Origin: Aeromicrobium sp. Root236
GTDB lineage: Bacteria; Actinomycetota; Actinomycetes; Propionibacteriales; Nocardioidaceae
Length of the DNA stretch: 64,000 nucleotides
Assembly (NCBI RefSeq): GCF_001428805.1
Contig: NZ_LMIS01000001.1
Coordinates: 1,786,976 to 1,850,975 of the forward strand
Direction: 5' to 3'
The position numbers were made by a program, and so were the translations under genes. Under the pieces are notes generated by a model. The model did no database searches and was not told the DNA's origin. It was given only the letters and a program-made list of their open reading frames with translations. The number at the start of each line of letters is the position of its first letter. Position 1 is the first letter of the stretch. Of the stretch, positions 29,837 to 37,980 are shown one piece after another.

Positions 29837-30910
29837 CTACTCGCCCGAGCACTGGAAGTTCTTCTGGTACGTCCGCGGGTCGTCCCCGACCTTGACCTTG
29901 TCGGCGAGGTCCCAGACACCGGGCGAGTACTCACCGGTCTTCTGCATCTCGTCGAGCACCTTCCAGTCGCGGGCGGTGGAGAGCGCGGCGACGACCCGTT
30001 GGGCGGTCGCGGTGTCGCCCTTGGCATCAGCCCGCTGCCACACGTCGAGCCAGCCACACACGACGAGCGACACCGTCTCGGCACTGAACTGGTAGCGGTC
30101 GTTGACGCCGAGCTTGGCCAGCCCCGCCTTGTCGAATCCCGGGGGCAACGGCACGTCGGCGAGGATCTCGTCGGCGACCTTGGCGATCTTGCCCGGGGTC
30201 ACGATCTCGACGGGCAGTGCCGCGAGCCACGAGTTGACCGTGACGTGCTCCAGGCTGCCGAACAGCTTCAGCACCTCGGCTGTGGACGTGAATCCGGGAC
30301 CTCCCGTGCGGATCTCGACGAACGTCGGCCCTTTCGGCTCGAGCATCGCGGCGATGTCGGTGTCCGAGTAGCTGACCCGCGACCCCTTCTGGCCGTCGAT
30401 CGTGATCGGCGTGCGCTTGCTGATCTCGGACCGGTCGTCGTAGTAGGACTGGTAGCGCGAGGCGGGGTACCAGTTCATCTCGACCTCGCGGTCCCCCTTG
30501 CTGAACACGATCGTTCCCGAGTCCTTGGCGAAGCCGTAGACCGTGGTCGCCTTCCAGCCGGGCTCACCGATCAGCAGACGCGGGTTGTTGCGCGCCACCT
30601 CGACGGCGGCGGCCGAGTACGCGATGCGGTCGGTCCCGGTGCCGACGTGGACGGTCTGTCCGTCGCGGCCCGGTGCGGTGTCGGAGTCCGTGAGCAGCGC
30701 CGGAACGCTGACGGCGACCGCGAGCACGGCGGCAGCGGCGAGGCCGATCGCGGCGACCCGCGTGCGTCGGCGCTTCGTGATCGAGGTGACGGGGGTCGTG
30801 GACATGATCTCCTCCAGGAGGACCTGCCCAGCGCCTCGGAGATCGCGGACGGCGTCGGGGTCGTGCGGGTCGGCGTCGCGTACCAGCCGGTCGAGTGTAT
30901 CGTCGGTCAT
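29837..30910 (-). CDS. Membrane-anchored anti-sigma-factor-like protein
   Basis: 357 residues. A short cytoplasmic N-terminus (1-49), one membrane helix (about 51-73) and a large extracytoplasmic domain with no recognised motif. Its start overlaps the stop of the ECF sigma gene by four bases (ATGA), the classic arrangement of a sigma factor with its membrane regulator. No zinc-binding ZAS motif is seen in the N-terminus, so it is not a standard ZAS anti-sigma factor, and the anti-sigma role rests on topology and position. Similar genes are common beside ECF sigma factors in Streptomyces and Nocardioides. Confidence 0.7.
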   Translation of the reverse strand: MTDDTLDRLVRDADPHDPDAVRDLRGAGQVLLEEIMSTTPVTSITKRRRTRVAAIGLAAAAVLAVAVSVPALLTDSDTAPGRDGQTVHVGTGTDRIAYSAAAVEVARNNPRLLIGEPGWKATTVYGFAKDSGTIVFSKGDREVEMNWYPASRYQSYYDDRSEISKRTPITIDGQKGSRVSYSDTDIAAMLEPKGPTFVEIRTGGPGFTSTAEVLKLFGSLEHVTVNSWLAALPVEIVTPGKIAKVADEILADVPLPPGFDKAGLAKLGVNDRYQFSAETVSLVVCGWLDVWQRADAKGDTATAQRVVAALSTARDWKVLDEMQKTGEYSPGVWDLADKVKVGDDPRTYQKNFQCSGE

Positions 30911-31470
30911 CTGCCCTCCTCGGGTCTGGGTTCTGTGCGGACACCCAGTACGTGTCCGACAACCCCCATGTCGTTACCGAGCTGCTCCCGCAACCGTGCG
31001 CGGGCTCGCGAGAGCCGCGTCCGTACGGTCTGCGCGCTGAGCCCGAGCACCTGCGCGATCTCGCGCGGCTCGAGCTCCTCCCACACCGTCAGCGTCAGGA
31101 CCTCACGGTCGATCTCGCCCAGCCGCGACAGCGCAGCACGCAGGGCGATGCGCTCGGTCACGTCAGCGGTCGCGTCCTCGGCCGCCGCATGCGCCAGCTC
31201 GTGCCGGAGCCGCAGTCCGAGGCGGTCGCGGCGCTGGCGGCTCCGGCGCAGGTTGAACAGGACCTTGCGGGCGACGCCGTACAGCCAGAGCCGCGCCTCG
31301 TCGCCGGGCGGCAGCTCGTCGACCCGGCGCCACGCCACCAGGAACGTGTCGGCGACGACGTCGGCGGCGTCCTCGCGCTGCGGGACCCGACGTACGGCAT
31401 AGGCCAACAGCGCATCGAAGTGCTCGGCGTAGAACGTGCGGAACCGTTCGTCGTGATCTCGGCTGGTCAC
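30907..31470 (-). CDS. ECF-family RNA polymerase sigma factor
   Basis: 187 residues with region 2 (FYAEHFDALLAYAVRRV through WLYGVARKVLFNLRR) and region 4 (DREVLTLTVWEELEPREIAQ and the LGLSAQTVRTRLSRARARL helix-turn-helix). Directs RNA polymerase to a small regulon, probably released by the downstream membrane protein. GTG start. The 39 bp gap upstream holds TGTAAC (31501-31506, minus strand), which resembles the -35 element of ECF promoters and may be an autoregulated site; this is only suggestive. Confidence 0.93.
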   Translation of the reverse strand: MTSRDHDERFRTFYAEHFDALLAYAVRRVPQREDAADVVADTFLVAWRRVDELPPGDEARLWLYGVARKVLFNLRRSRQRRDRLGLRLRHELAHAAAEDATADVTERIALRAALSRLGEIDREVLTLTVWEELEPREIAQVLGLSAQTVRTRLSRARARLREQLGNDMGVVGHVLGVRTEPRPEEGR

Positions 31471-31509
31471 ACCATGCCCATGTCCGGCTCCGCCGCGATC
31501 GTTACAGGC

Positions 31510-33024
31510 CTACTTCAAGGTCTTCTTCCCGCCGTGGACCACGGTGATGAGCTTGAGCGCCTTGTTGTCGGTCTTGGCGTCACGCGCGAACGACGTCAGC
31601 ATCATGATCGGCTTCATGCGCTGGCGGGTGATCGCCTTGGCGTACGTGAACTCCTTGAGGCCGTCCGGCCCGTGGATGCGGCCGAAGCCCGACTGCCCGA
31701 CGCCGCCGAACGGCAGCCCGGGGACGGCCGCGAACGCGATGACGGAGTTGACCGAGGTCATGCCGGAGCGGACGCGGCGGGCGATGTCGACGCCGTTCTT
31801 CTTGGAGAACACGGAACCCGCCAGCCCGTACGACGTGGCGTTGGTCAGCTCGACCGCCTCGTCCATGCTCTTCACGGGGTTGATTGCCAACGTGGGCCCG
31901 AACGTCTCCTCGGTGATCTCGGTGGAGTCCTCCGGCACGTGCGTCAGGATCGTGGGCTGCACGAACCGCTCGCCGACGGCGTCCGGACCTCCCATCACGA
32001 CGTTCGCGCCCTTGGCGATCGCGTCGTCGATGTGGCTCTTGATGATGCCGATCTGCGACGGCATCGTGATCGGCCCGAGCTTGGCGCCGGGGTCGTCACC
32101 GGCGCGGAGGTCCTTGGCCTGCTCGGTGATCTCGCTGACGAACGCGTCGAAGACCTTCTCGTGGACGTAGACCCGCTCCGTGCCGATGCAGGTCTGGCCG
32201 GCGTTGGACATGCCGCCCCACAACGCGGCCTCGGCGGCCTTGGTCAGGTCGGCGTCCTCGTCGACGATCAGCGAGTCCTTGCCTCCGGCCTCGATCAGGA
32301 CGGGCGTGAGGTTCTCGGCACAGGCGGCCATGACCTTCTTGCCGGTGGGGCCCGATCCCGTGAACGCCAGCTTGTTGATGTCGGCGGTGCACAGGGCGTT
32401 GCCGGTCTCGCCGAGGCCCGTGACGACCTGCAGCACGGGGCGGCCGTGGACGACCTCGGTGAACGTGTCGACGAGCCACTGTCCGACGCCGGGCGTGTAC
32501 TCACTGGGCTTGAAGACGACGGAGTTGCCGGCCGCCAGGGCGTACGCGATGGAGCCCATCGGGGTGAAGACGGGGTAGTTCCACGGACCGATGACGCCGA
32601 CGACGCCGAGCGGGTGGTACTCGACCGAGGAGGCCTGGTTGGCCATCAGCAGACCCGACGAGACCTTCTGGGGTCCGAGGATCTTCTTGGCGTGCTTGGC
32701 GACCCAGGCGATGTGGTCGATCGCGATGATGATCTCGAGCTGCGCGTCGCCGTGCGGCTTGCCGGTCTCGCGGTGCGACAGCTCGGCGAGCTGAGCGATG
32801 CGGCGCGTGATGACGCTGCGCCACGTCAGCAGGTAGTCGCCGCGCTCCTTGAACGTCAGGCCGCTCCACCACGCGGCGGCATCACGCGCACGTGCGACGG
32901 CGGCGTCGACCTCGTCCCGGCCCTGGATGGGGTAGGTGCCGACGACGTCGCCGTTGGCCGGGTTGAGCGAGTCGAAGGTCGGCGTCGTGCCGCTGTCGAC
33001 CGTGGGCTCCAGTGTTGCGGTCAT
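31510..33024 (-). CDS. NAD(P)-dependent aldehyde dehydrogenase
   Basis: 504 residues. The catalytic cysteine is in NAGQTCIGTERV, the general-base glutamate in LIEAGGKDS and the cofactor region in IGPWNYPVFTPM. It oxidises an aldehyde, probably the product of the GMC oxidoreductase encoded just upstream on the same strand; together they would take an alcohol to an acid. The substrate cannot be fixed. The ATG at 33024 is inside ATGA, the end of a 31-codon bridge frame. Its Shine-Dalgarno candidate AAAGG lies within one arm of an inverted repeat, so initiation may depend on coupling. Confidence 0.92.
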   Translation of the reverse strand: MTATLEPTVDSGTTPTFDSLNPANGDVVGTYPIQGRDEVDAAVARARDAAAWWSGLTFKERGDYLLTWRSVITRRIAQLAELSHRETGKPHGDAQLEIIIAIDHIAWVAKHAKKILGPQKVSSGLLMANQASSVEYHPLGVVGVIGPWNYPVFTPMGSIAYALAAGNSVVFKPSEYTPGVGQWLVDTFTEVVHGRPVLQVVTGLGETGNALCTADINKLAFTGSGPTGKKVMAACAENLTPVLIEAGGKDSLIVDEDADLTKAAEAALWGGMSNAGQTCIGTERVYVHEKVFDAFVSEITEQAKDLRAGDDPGAKLGPITMPSQIGIIKSHIDDAIAKGANVVMGGPDAVGERFVQPTILTHVPEDSTEITEETFGPTLAINPVKSMDEAVELTNATSYGLAGSVFSKKNGVDIARRVRSGMTSVNSVIAFAAVPGLPFGGVGQSGFGRIHGPDGLKEFTYAKAITRQRMKPIMMLTSFARDAKTDNKALKLITVVHGGKKTLK

Positions 33025-33116
33025 GCGGGGTCCCCGCCTTTCGGTGAGTGGAGCAAGGAGGACGCGAGAGGACTCGCGGCGGTACGGCGGAACGAGCCGA
33101 AAGGTGGGGTGCTCAT
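33021..33116 (-). CDS. 31-codon bridge micro-ORF between GMC and aldehyde dehydrogenase genes
   Basis: The frame opens with an ATG that overlaps the GMC oxidoreductase stop (ATGA) and closes with a TGA that overlaps the aldehyde dehydrogenase start (ATGA). It exactly fills the gap between the two genes. The peptide begins MSTPPFGSFRR and has no recognisable domain. It may only carry ribosomes across the gap. Most of its length is an inverted repeat (33032-33109). Confidence 0.4.
   Translation of the reverse strand: MSTPPFGSFRRTAASPLASSLLHSPKGGDPA
33032..33109. repeat. REP-like inverted repeat between GMC and aldehyde dehydrogenase genes
   Basis: Arms CCCCGCCTTTCGG (33032-33044) and CCGAAAGGTGGGG (33097-33109) match at 12 of 13 positions, with a 52 bp interior. 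The interior shares GGTACG and GAACGAGCCG with the hairpin-rich spacer at 46149-46255. Probably a REP-type palindromic element; it could fold over the ribosome site of the aldehyde dehydrogenase gene. Confidence 0.5.
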
Positions 33117-34696
33117 CGTGACTCCTTGATGAGGTCGGCAGCCTTCTCGCCGACCATGATGGCAGGTGCGTTGGTGTTGCCACGGGGTACGCGCGGCATG
33201 ACGGACGCGTCGGCGACCCGCAAGCCCTCGACGCCGTGGACCTTGAGCTCGGGATCGACGACGCTGCCCTCGATCGTGCCCATCGCGCAGGTCGCGACCG
33301 GGTGGTAGACGGTCTGGCCGAGGCGGCTGATCGTGCCGAGGATCTCGTCGGTCGTCGGGTCGAGGCTCGCGGGCTCCCACGGCTCGGCGATGAGCTTCGC
33401 CAAAGGACCCTGGGTGGCGACCTCGAACAACCGGCGATAGCCCGCGATCATCGCGTCCAGGTCGGCGCCGTCGTCGTAGTAGCCCGGTTCGATCTCGGGG
33501 TGCCAGGTCGGATCCGCGGACCGCAGCTTGATGTGGCCCTTGCTCTCGACGCGTACGAGGGTCGAGGCGATCGTCAGCCCGCGACGTACGGGCTCGTGCA
33601 GGCCGTTGTCATAGAAGCCGGCCGGCAGCACGTGGAACTGCAGGTCGGGCGCGGCGAGGTCGTCGCGGGACGTGAAGAACCCACCCGCCTCGGCGACGTT
33701 GGAGCTCAGCGGCCCACGGCCGGCCTTCTGCGCCTTGAGGACGTTGGGCAGCGTGAGGAACTCGGCGAGGTCGGTCGTGTCCTTGGTGTAGAACAGCGCT
33801 CCCGAGATCGGGTGGTCCTGCAGGTTCTGGCCGACGCCCGGCAGGTCGACGCGTACGTCGATGCCGTGCTCGCGTAGGTGCGCACCGGGGCCGATGCCCG
33901 ACAGCATGAGCATCTGCGGGCTGGCGATCGCGCCGGCCGACAGCACGATCTCGGCGTTTGCCCTGGCCGTGTGGGTCACTCCCCCGCGGCGGTACGTCAC
34001 CCCGGTCGCGCGCGTGCCCTCGAGCTCGATGCGGGCGACGAACGCCTCCGTGCGAACGGTCAGGTTGGGCCGCTTGCTCGCCGGGTGGATGTAGGCGTCG
34101 GCGACCGACCAGCGGCGACCCTTGTTGCAGGTCACCTGGTAGAGCCCGGCGCCCTCCTGCTCGGCGCCGTTGAAGTCGTCGTTGCGCTTGAAGCCGGCCG
34201 ACACCGCCGACTCGACGAACGCGTGGCTCAGCTCGTGCGTGTAGCGCCGGTCCTCGACGCGCAGGGGACCGCTCGTGCCGTGGAACTCGTCGTGCAGGCG
34301 GGTGTTGCCCTCGGCCTTCTTGAAGTAGGGCAGGACGTCGTCGTAGCCCCAGCCGGTCGCGCCGTAGGCGTCGCGCCACTCGTCGTAGTCCGCGCGGTGG
34401 CCGCGGATGTAGATCATGGCGTTCATCGACGAGCAGCCGCCGAGCGCCTTCATGCGGGGCCAGTCGGCGCGACGCCCGCCGAGCTGCTTCTGCGGCGTCG
34501 TCTGGTAGCCCCAGTCCCACTTGGTCTTGAACAGCGCGGAGAACCCGGCCGGCAGGTGGATCATGTCGTCGTCATCGTCGGGCCCGGCCTCGAGGAGCAG
34601 CACCGAGACGGACGGGTCCTCGCTCAGGCGCGCGGCCACGACTCCGCCGGCGCTGCCGGATCCGATGACGATGTAGTCGTAGCTCTCGTCGCCCAT
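33113..34696 (-). CDS. GMC-family FAD-dependent oxidoreductase (choline dehydrogenase-like)
   Basis: 527 residues. The FAD dinucleotide fold GSGSAGGVVAARLSE is at the N-terminus, the GMC signature LGGCSSMNAMIYIRGH near residue 86, and the catalytic His in VYHPVATCAMG with the conserved RGNTNAPAIMVGEKAADLI end. It resembles choline or polyethylene-glycol dehydrogenases; no betaine transporter or betI gene is nearby, so betA is not assigned. Upstream lie a -35/-10 pair and a TGACAC dyad; AAGGG precedes the ATG. Confidence 0.92.
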   Translation of the reverse strand: MGDESYDYIVIGSGSAGGVVAARLSEDPSVSVLLLEAGPDDDDDMIHLPAGFSALFKTKWDWGYQTTPQKQLGGRRADWPRMKALGGCSSMNAMIYIRGHRADYDEWRDAYGATGWGYDDVLPYFKKAEGNTRLHDEFHGTSGPLRVEDRRYTHELSHAFVESAVSAGFKRNDDFNGAEQEGAGLYQVTCNKGRRWSVADAYIHPASKRPNLTVRTEAFVARIELEGTRATGVTYRRGGVTHTARANAEIVLSAGAIASPQMLMLSGIGPGAHLREHGIDVRVDLPGVGQNLQDHPISGALFYTKDTTDLAEFLTLPNVLKAQKAGRGPLSSNVAEAGGFFTSRDDLAAPDLQFHVLPAGFYDNGLHEPVRRGLTIASTLVRVESKGHIKLRSADPTWHPEIEPGYYDDGADLDAMIAGYRRLFEVATQGPLAKLIAEPWEPASLDPTTDEILGTISRLGQTVYHPVATCAMGTIEGSVVDPELKVHGVEGLRVADASVMPRVPRGNTNAPAIMVGEKAADLIKESR

Positions 34697-34730
34697 GAGT
34701 CCCTTTCAGCGGCCGTGACGCGTGCCACAC

Positions 34731-34768
34731 AACCTACTGCGGGTATGTCACTGACACAACCAGTGTCA
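34731..34768 (-). promoter_or_regulatory. Promoter of GMC operon with overlapping dyad operator
   Basis: Minus strand: -35 TTGTGT (34754-34759), 17 bp spacer, -10 TAGGTT (34731-34736). The dyad TGACAC-AACCA-GTGTCA (34752-34768) covers the -35, the position expected for a TetR- or GntR-type repressor. The regulator is not adjacent. Confidence 0.55.
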
Positions 34769-36328
34769 CGGTCGGAGGGCGGCCCTCACGGCGGCGCCGA
34801 TCCGCGCCGTCAGATCGCGGCGGCCGGCACGGTCGACGGGGACCTCGAGAACCCTGATGCCGGTGACCTCCTCATCGAGGGCGGAGGCCAGATCCGCGGG
34901 TTCGACGCGGCGGTGCTCGACGCCGTACGCCGTGCAGAGCGCTGCGATGTCGACGCCGGTCGGGGTGGCGTAGACGCGCTCGAACGTCGCGGCATACTCG
35001 GGCGCGCCCTGCTCGAGCGTCGAGAAGATGCTGCCGCCGTCGTCGCTCGCCACCACGATCGTGAGGTCGGGCCGGGGCTCGCCGGGGCCGATCAGCAACC
35101 CGTTGCTGCCGTGCAGGAACGTCAGGTCGCCGACGTAGGCGATCGACCGGCTGGACGTACGCGCGAGGGCGGCGCCGATCGCGCTCGACAGCACCCCGTC
35201 GATGCCGGCCAGCCCACGGTTGGCGATGATCAGCCGGCGCTCGCCGACCGTGTAGGGCCGGGCGACGAGGTCGAGGTCGCGGATCGGGTTGGACGAGCCG
35301 ACGAACAGCAGGCCCTCCGGCGGGACCGCGGCGTTGATCGTCCGGGCGACGTCGTAGGGGGTCGTGCCGTCCAGGAGCGCGTCGATCGCCCGCGTCGCCG
35401 CGGCATCGGCGTCGTGCCAGGCCGCGAGCCACGCGGCGTCTGAGGCTTCCTCGTGCTCGACCGCCTCGACGAAGCGGACGTTGTCGCCGGCCGGCACCGG
35501 GAAGGTCTCCTGCGTGCCGACGTGGACGATCTCGATGTCGGTGCGGGACAGCAGCTGCGTGACCGGGCGGGAGAGCGTGGCGTGACCGAAGCTCACGACG
35601 CGCTCGATCCGCTCGGCGAGCGGCGAGTGCGCCAGCAGCATCCGGTACGCGACCAGCGCCTCCCCATTGCGCGACCCCGAGCTCGGCTCGGCGAGCAGCG
35701 GCCACCCCGCGTCGCGGGCCAGCACGCGTGCCGGCTGCTTGGCGTCGTCGCCGGCGACCACGACGGTGCGCGGGCCGGCGGGAACGTCATGTCCTTTCGA
35801 CGGGCTCGAGGACCGCTCCTTGAGCTTGTCGAAAGGAGCCTCCGACTCGAAGTCCCAGTCGGTGGGTTCGACCAGGGGCTCGTCGAGCTCCAGGTTGAGG
35901 TGCGCGGGACCGCCCGCGATCGCATTCACCCGGTCGACGAACGGGATGCCGGGGAAGATCTCGCGCTGGTCGGTCGTCTGGTTGGCACCGGTGCCGCGCA
36001 GGCGCGAGGGACGGTCGGCGGTCACTGCGAGCACCGGGACATTGGCGTGCTTGGCCTCGAGCATCGCCGGGTGCAGGTTGGCGACCGCGGTGCCGGACGT
36101 CGTGACGACGGGGACGAGGCGCCGCGATGCCTTCGCGAGACCGAGCGCGAGGAAGCCGGCCTCGCGCTCGTCGACGCGTACGTGGAGGCGGATCAGTCCC
36201 TGCTCGTCGGCTGCCGCAAGCGCCAGGGCCAGCGGGCCAGACCGGGATCCGGGTGCGAGCACGGCGTCGGTCACACGGTGGGCGAGCAGCACGCCGATCA
36301 GGTCACGGGCGGTGGACGTCGCACTCAT
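34766..36328 (-). CDS. menD: SEPHCHC synthase MenD, with a repeat-derived insert
   Basis: 520 residues. Thiamine-diphosphate enzyme that joins 2-oxoglutarate and isochorismate. N-terminal motifs APGSRSGPLALALA and HVRVDEREAGFLALGLAKA and the C-terminal ThDP region (SDDGGSIFSTLEQG) are intact. Residues of about 164-179 (EAPFDKLKERSSSPSKGHD) are encoded by a 46 bp palindromic element that stays in frame. They lie near the end of the N-terminal domain, probably in a surface linker. The stop is 2 bp from the GMC promoter dyad. Its start overlaps the menC stop (ATGA). Confidence 0.93.
   Translation of the reverse strand: MSATSTARDLIGVLLAHRVTDAVLAPGSRSGPLALALAAADEQGLIRLHVRVDEREAGFLALGLAKASRRLVPVVTTSGTAVANLHPAMLEAKHANVPVLAVTADRPSRLRGTGANQTTDQREIFPGIPFVDRVNAIAGGPAHLNLELDEPLVEPTDWDFESEAPFDKLKERSSSPSKGHDVPAGPRTVVVAGDDAKQPARVLARDAGWPLLAEPSSGSRNGEALVAYRMLLAHSPLAERIERVVSFGHATLSRPVTQLLSRTDIEIVHVGTQETFPVPAGDNVRFVEAVEHEEASDAAWLAAWHDADAAATRAIDALLDGTTPYDVARTINAAVPPEGLLFVGSSNPIRDLDLVARPYTVGERRLIIANRGLAGIDGVLSSAIGAALARTSSRSIAYVGDLTFLHGSNGLLIGPGEPRPDLTIVVASDDGGSIFSTLEQGAPEYAATFERVYATPTGVDIAALCTAYGVEHRRVEPADLASALDEEVTGIRVLEVPVDRAGRRDLTARIGAAVRAALRP
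35792..35837. repeat. Palindromic element inside menD
   Basis: A 46 bp near-perfect hairpin: two 21-base arms, starting TCCTTTCGAC and ending GTCGAAAGGA, match at 18 of 21 positions around a CCGC loop. The pattern CTTTCGACAAGCTCAAGGA is that of REP-type elements common between genes of high-GC actinobacteria. Here it lies inside coding sequence without breaking the frame. Confidence 0.75.
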
Positions 36329-37269
36329 GGGAGCACCGCGCGTACGGCCGACAGCCGCGCCTGCCAGCGGGCATCGGTCTCACCGTCGGCGGCCACCGAG
36401 TCGTACGCCGCGGGGTCGAGCACCTGCCGACCGACGGGGAGGTACCCGTCGACGGGCCTCAGCGGCTGGGCCACGACGTCACCGGCGAGGAGGGACGTGG
36501 TGGCGAGGCCACAGGCGTAGGGCAGCTCCGGCAGCGCGGCGGCGAGGGCGAGGCCCGCGGCGAGGCCGATCGACGTCTCGACGGCGCTGGACACGACGAC
36601 CGGCAGGCCGATCTGCTCGGCGATCCGCAGGCACGCGTGGACCCCGCCGAGGGGTGCGACCTTGAGCACCGCGATGTCGGCGGCCTCGAGCTCGACGACG
36701 CGGAACGGGTCGTCGGCGCGGCGGATCGACTCGTCGGCGGCGATTGGCACGCCGACCTTGCGGCGTACTGTCGCGAGGTCCTCGACCGATGCGCAGGGCT
36801 GCTCGACGTACTCGAGCCCGTGGGCGGCGAGGTTGAGCGCCGCGATCGCGCTGGTCGCCGCGTCGACGGACCAGCCACCGTTGGCGTCGACGCGGATGCT
36901 GCCCCGCGGCCCGATCGCCTCGCGGACGGCTTCAACACGCTCGATGTCGTCGGCCAGGGTCTGGCCCTTCTCGGCGACCTTGACCTTGGCGGTCGCGCAC
37001 CCGCTGCTGCGCACGATCGCCTGCGCCTGCTCGGGGCCGACGGCGGGCACGGTGCAGTTGACCGCCACCTGCATACGTACGGGAGTCGGCCAGTCACGCT
37101 CGGCCGAGTCGAGGGCGGCGGCGAGCCAGGGCGCGCTCTCGCGGGCGTCGTAGTCGAGGAACGGGCTGAACTCGGCCCAGCCCGCGGGACCCTCGACGAG
37201 CATTCCTTCGCGCCGGTCGATGCCACGGAACCGCGTGGGCATCTCGATGGCGTACGTACGGAACTGCAC
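36325..37269 (-). CDS. menC: o-Succinylbenzoate synthase
   Basis: 314 residues of the enolase superfamily; dehydrates SHCHC in menaquinone synthesis. The catalytic lysine pair region AKVKVAEKG, metal ligands in VDANGGW, EQP and ADESIRR, and the second lysine in AVLKVAPLGG are seen. The GTG at 37269 is seven bases after the -10 TAGGGT, so the mRNA is leaderless; a longer upstream frame has no support and would run into the divergent gene. ATGA overlap with menD makes a menC-menD operon. Confidence 0.92.
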   Translation of the reverse strand: MQFRTYAIEMPTRFRGIDRREGMLVEGPAGWAEFSPFLDYDARESAPWLAAALDSAERDWPTPVRMQVAVNCTVPAVGPEQAQAIVRSSGCATAKVKVAEKGQTLADDIERVEAVREAIGPRGSIRVDANGGWSVDAATSAIAALNLAAHGLEYVEQPCASVEDLATVRRKVGVPIAADESIRRADDPFRVVELEAADIAVLKVAPLGGVHACLRIAEQIGLPVVVSSAVETSIGLAAGLALAAALPELPYACGLATTSLLAGDVVAQPLRPVDGYLPVGRQVLDPAAYDSVAADGETDARWQARLSAVRAVLP

Positions 37270-37272
37270 GAG

Positions 37273-37304
37273 TTGAACCCTAGCCTCGCCGCCGTACTGT
37301 CGAA
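37273..37304. promoter_or_regulatory. Interlocked divergent leaderless promoters (menC and NmrA-like gene)
   Basis: Leftward: -35 TTCGAC (37299-37304), 16 bp spacer, -10 TAGGGT (37277-37282), seven bases before the menC GTG. Rightward: -35 TTGAAC (37273-37278), 16 bp spacer, -10 TACTGT (37295-37300), six bases before the ATG at 37307. Each -35 overlaps the other's -10, so polymerase can occupy only one at a time. Confidence 0.55.
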
Positions 37305-37306
37305 GC

Positions 37307-37966
37307 ATGAGCCGAATCGCCATCGTCGGAGGCCACGGCAAGATCGCCCGCCTCCTCATCCCGTTGCTCGTCGACGCCGGCCACCAGCCCGTGGCGCTCG
37401 TCCGCAACCCCGACTACTCCGCCGAGCTCGAGGGCCTGGGTGCCGAGGTCGGCATCCTCGACATCGAGCGGGACGGCGCCGACGCGTTCGCGGAGGCGTT
37501 CGCCGGCGCCGATGCCGTCGTGTTCGCAGCCGGCGGCGGTCCCGACGGCAACATCGAGCGCAAGCGGACGGTCGACCTCGGGGGCTCGCTCAAGTCGATC
37601 GAGGGAGCACGCGCGGCCGGTGTCAGCCGGTTCGTCCAGGTCTCGGCGATCGGCGTCGACCGGCCGGTCGGCGCGGACGCCGGCGACGTCTGGACGGCGT
37701 ACGTCGAGGCCAAGCGGGACGCCGACGTCGCGCTGCGTGACAGTGACCTGGACTGGACGATCATCCGGCCCGGCGGCCTGACCGACGACGCGCCAACGGG
37801 GCACGTCGAGCTCGCCGAGACCGTCGAGCGCGGGCAGGTGCCCCGTGCGGACGTCGCGGCCGTGATCGTCGCGGCGCTCGACGAGCCGGCCACGATCAAC
37901 CGCCAGTGGGAGCTCGTCAGCGGCGAGCACCCGATCGACGACGCCATCGCCGGGGCGGTGGCATAG
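37307..37966 (+). CDS. NAD(P)-binding atypical SDR (NmrA/YwnB-like)
   Basis: 219 residues. Begins with the Rossmann motif IAIVGGHGKIARLL (GxxGxxxR type) and has the FVQVSAIGVDRP strand and YVEAKRDAD in place of the classical YxxxK, then DWTIIRPGGLTDD. Such proteins often act as reductases or as NAD(P)H sensors; the role here is unknown. Leaderless start six bases after a TACTGT -10 box. It lies back-to-back with menC but is not a known menaquinone enzyme. Confidence 0.88.
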   Translation: MSRIAIVGGHGKIARLLIPLLVDAGHQPVALVRNPDYSAELEGLGAEVGILDIERDGADAFAEAFAGADAVVFAAGGGPDGNIERKRTVDLGGSLKSIEGARAAGVSRFVQVSAIGVDRPVGADAGDVWTAYVEAKRDADVALRDSDLDWTIIRPGGLTDDAPTGHVELAETVERGQVPRADVAAVIVAALDEPATINRQWELVSGEHPIDDAIAGAVA

Positions 37967-37980
37967 GGGCTTGCTGCGTT

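Noticed and set aside
23616..31470. Genomic island or prophage in the regulator-rich stretch
   Set aside because: Base composition and codon use look like the rest, and there is no integrase, tRNA attachment site or phage gene.
31510..34696. betA-betB choline oxidation operon
   Set aside because: The enzymes fit in family, but there is no betI, no choline transporter, and the aldehyde dehydrogenase has no feature that marks it as betaine aldehyde-specific.
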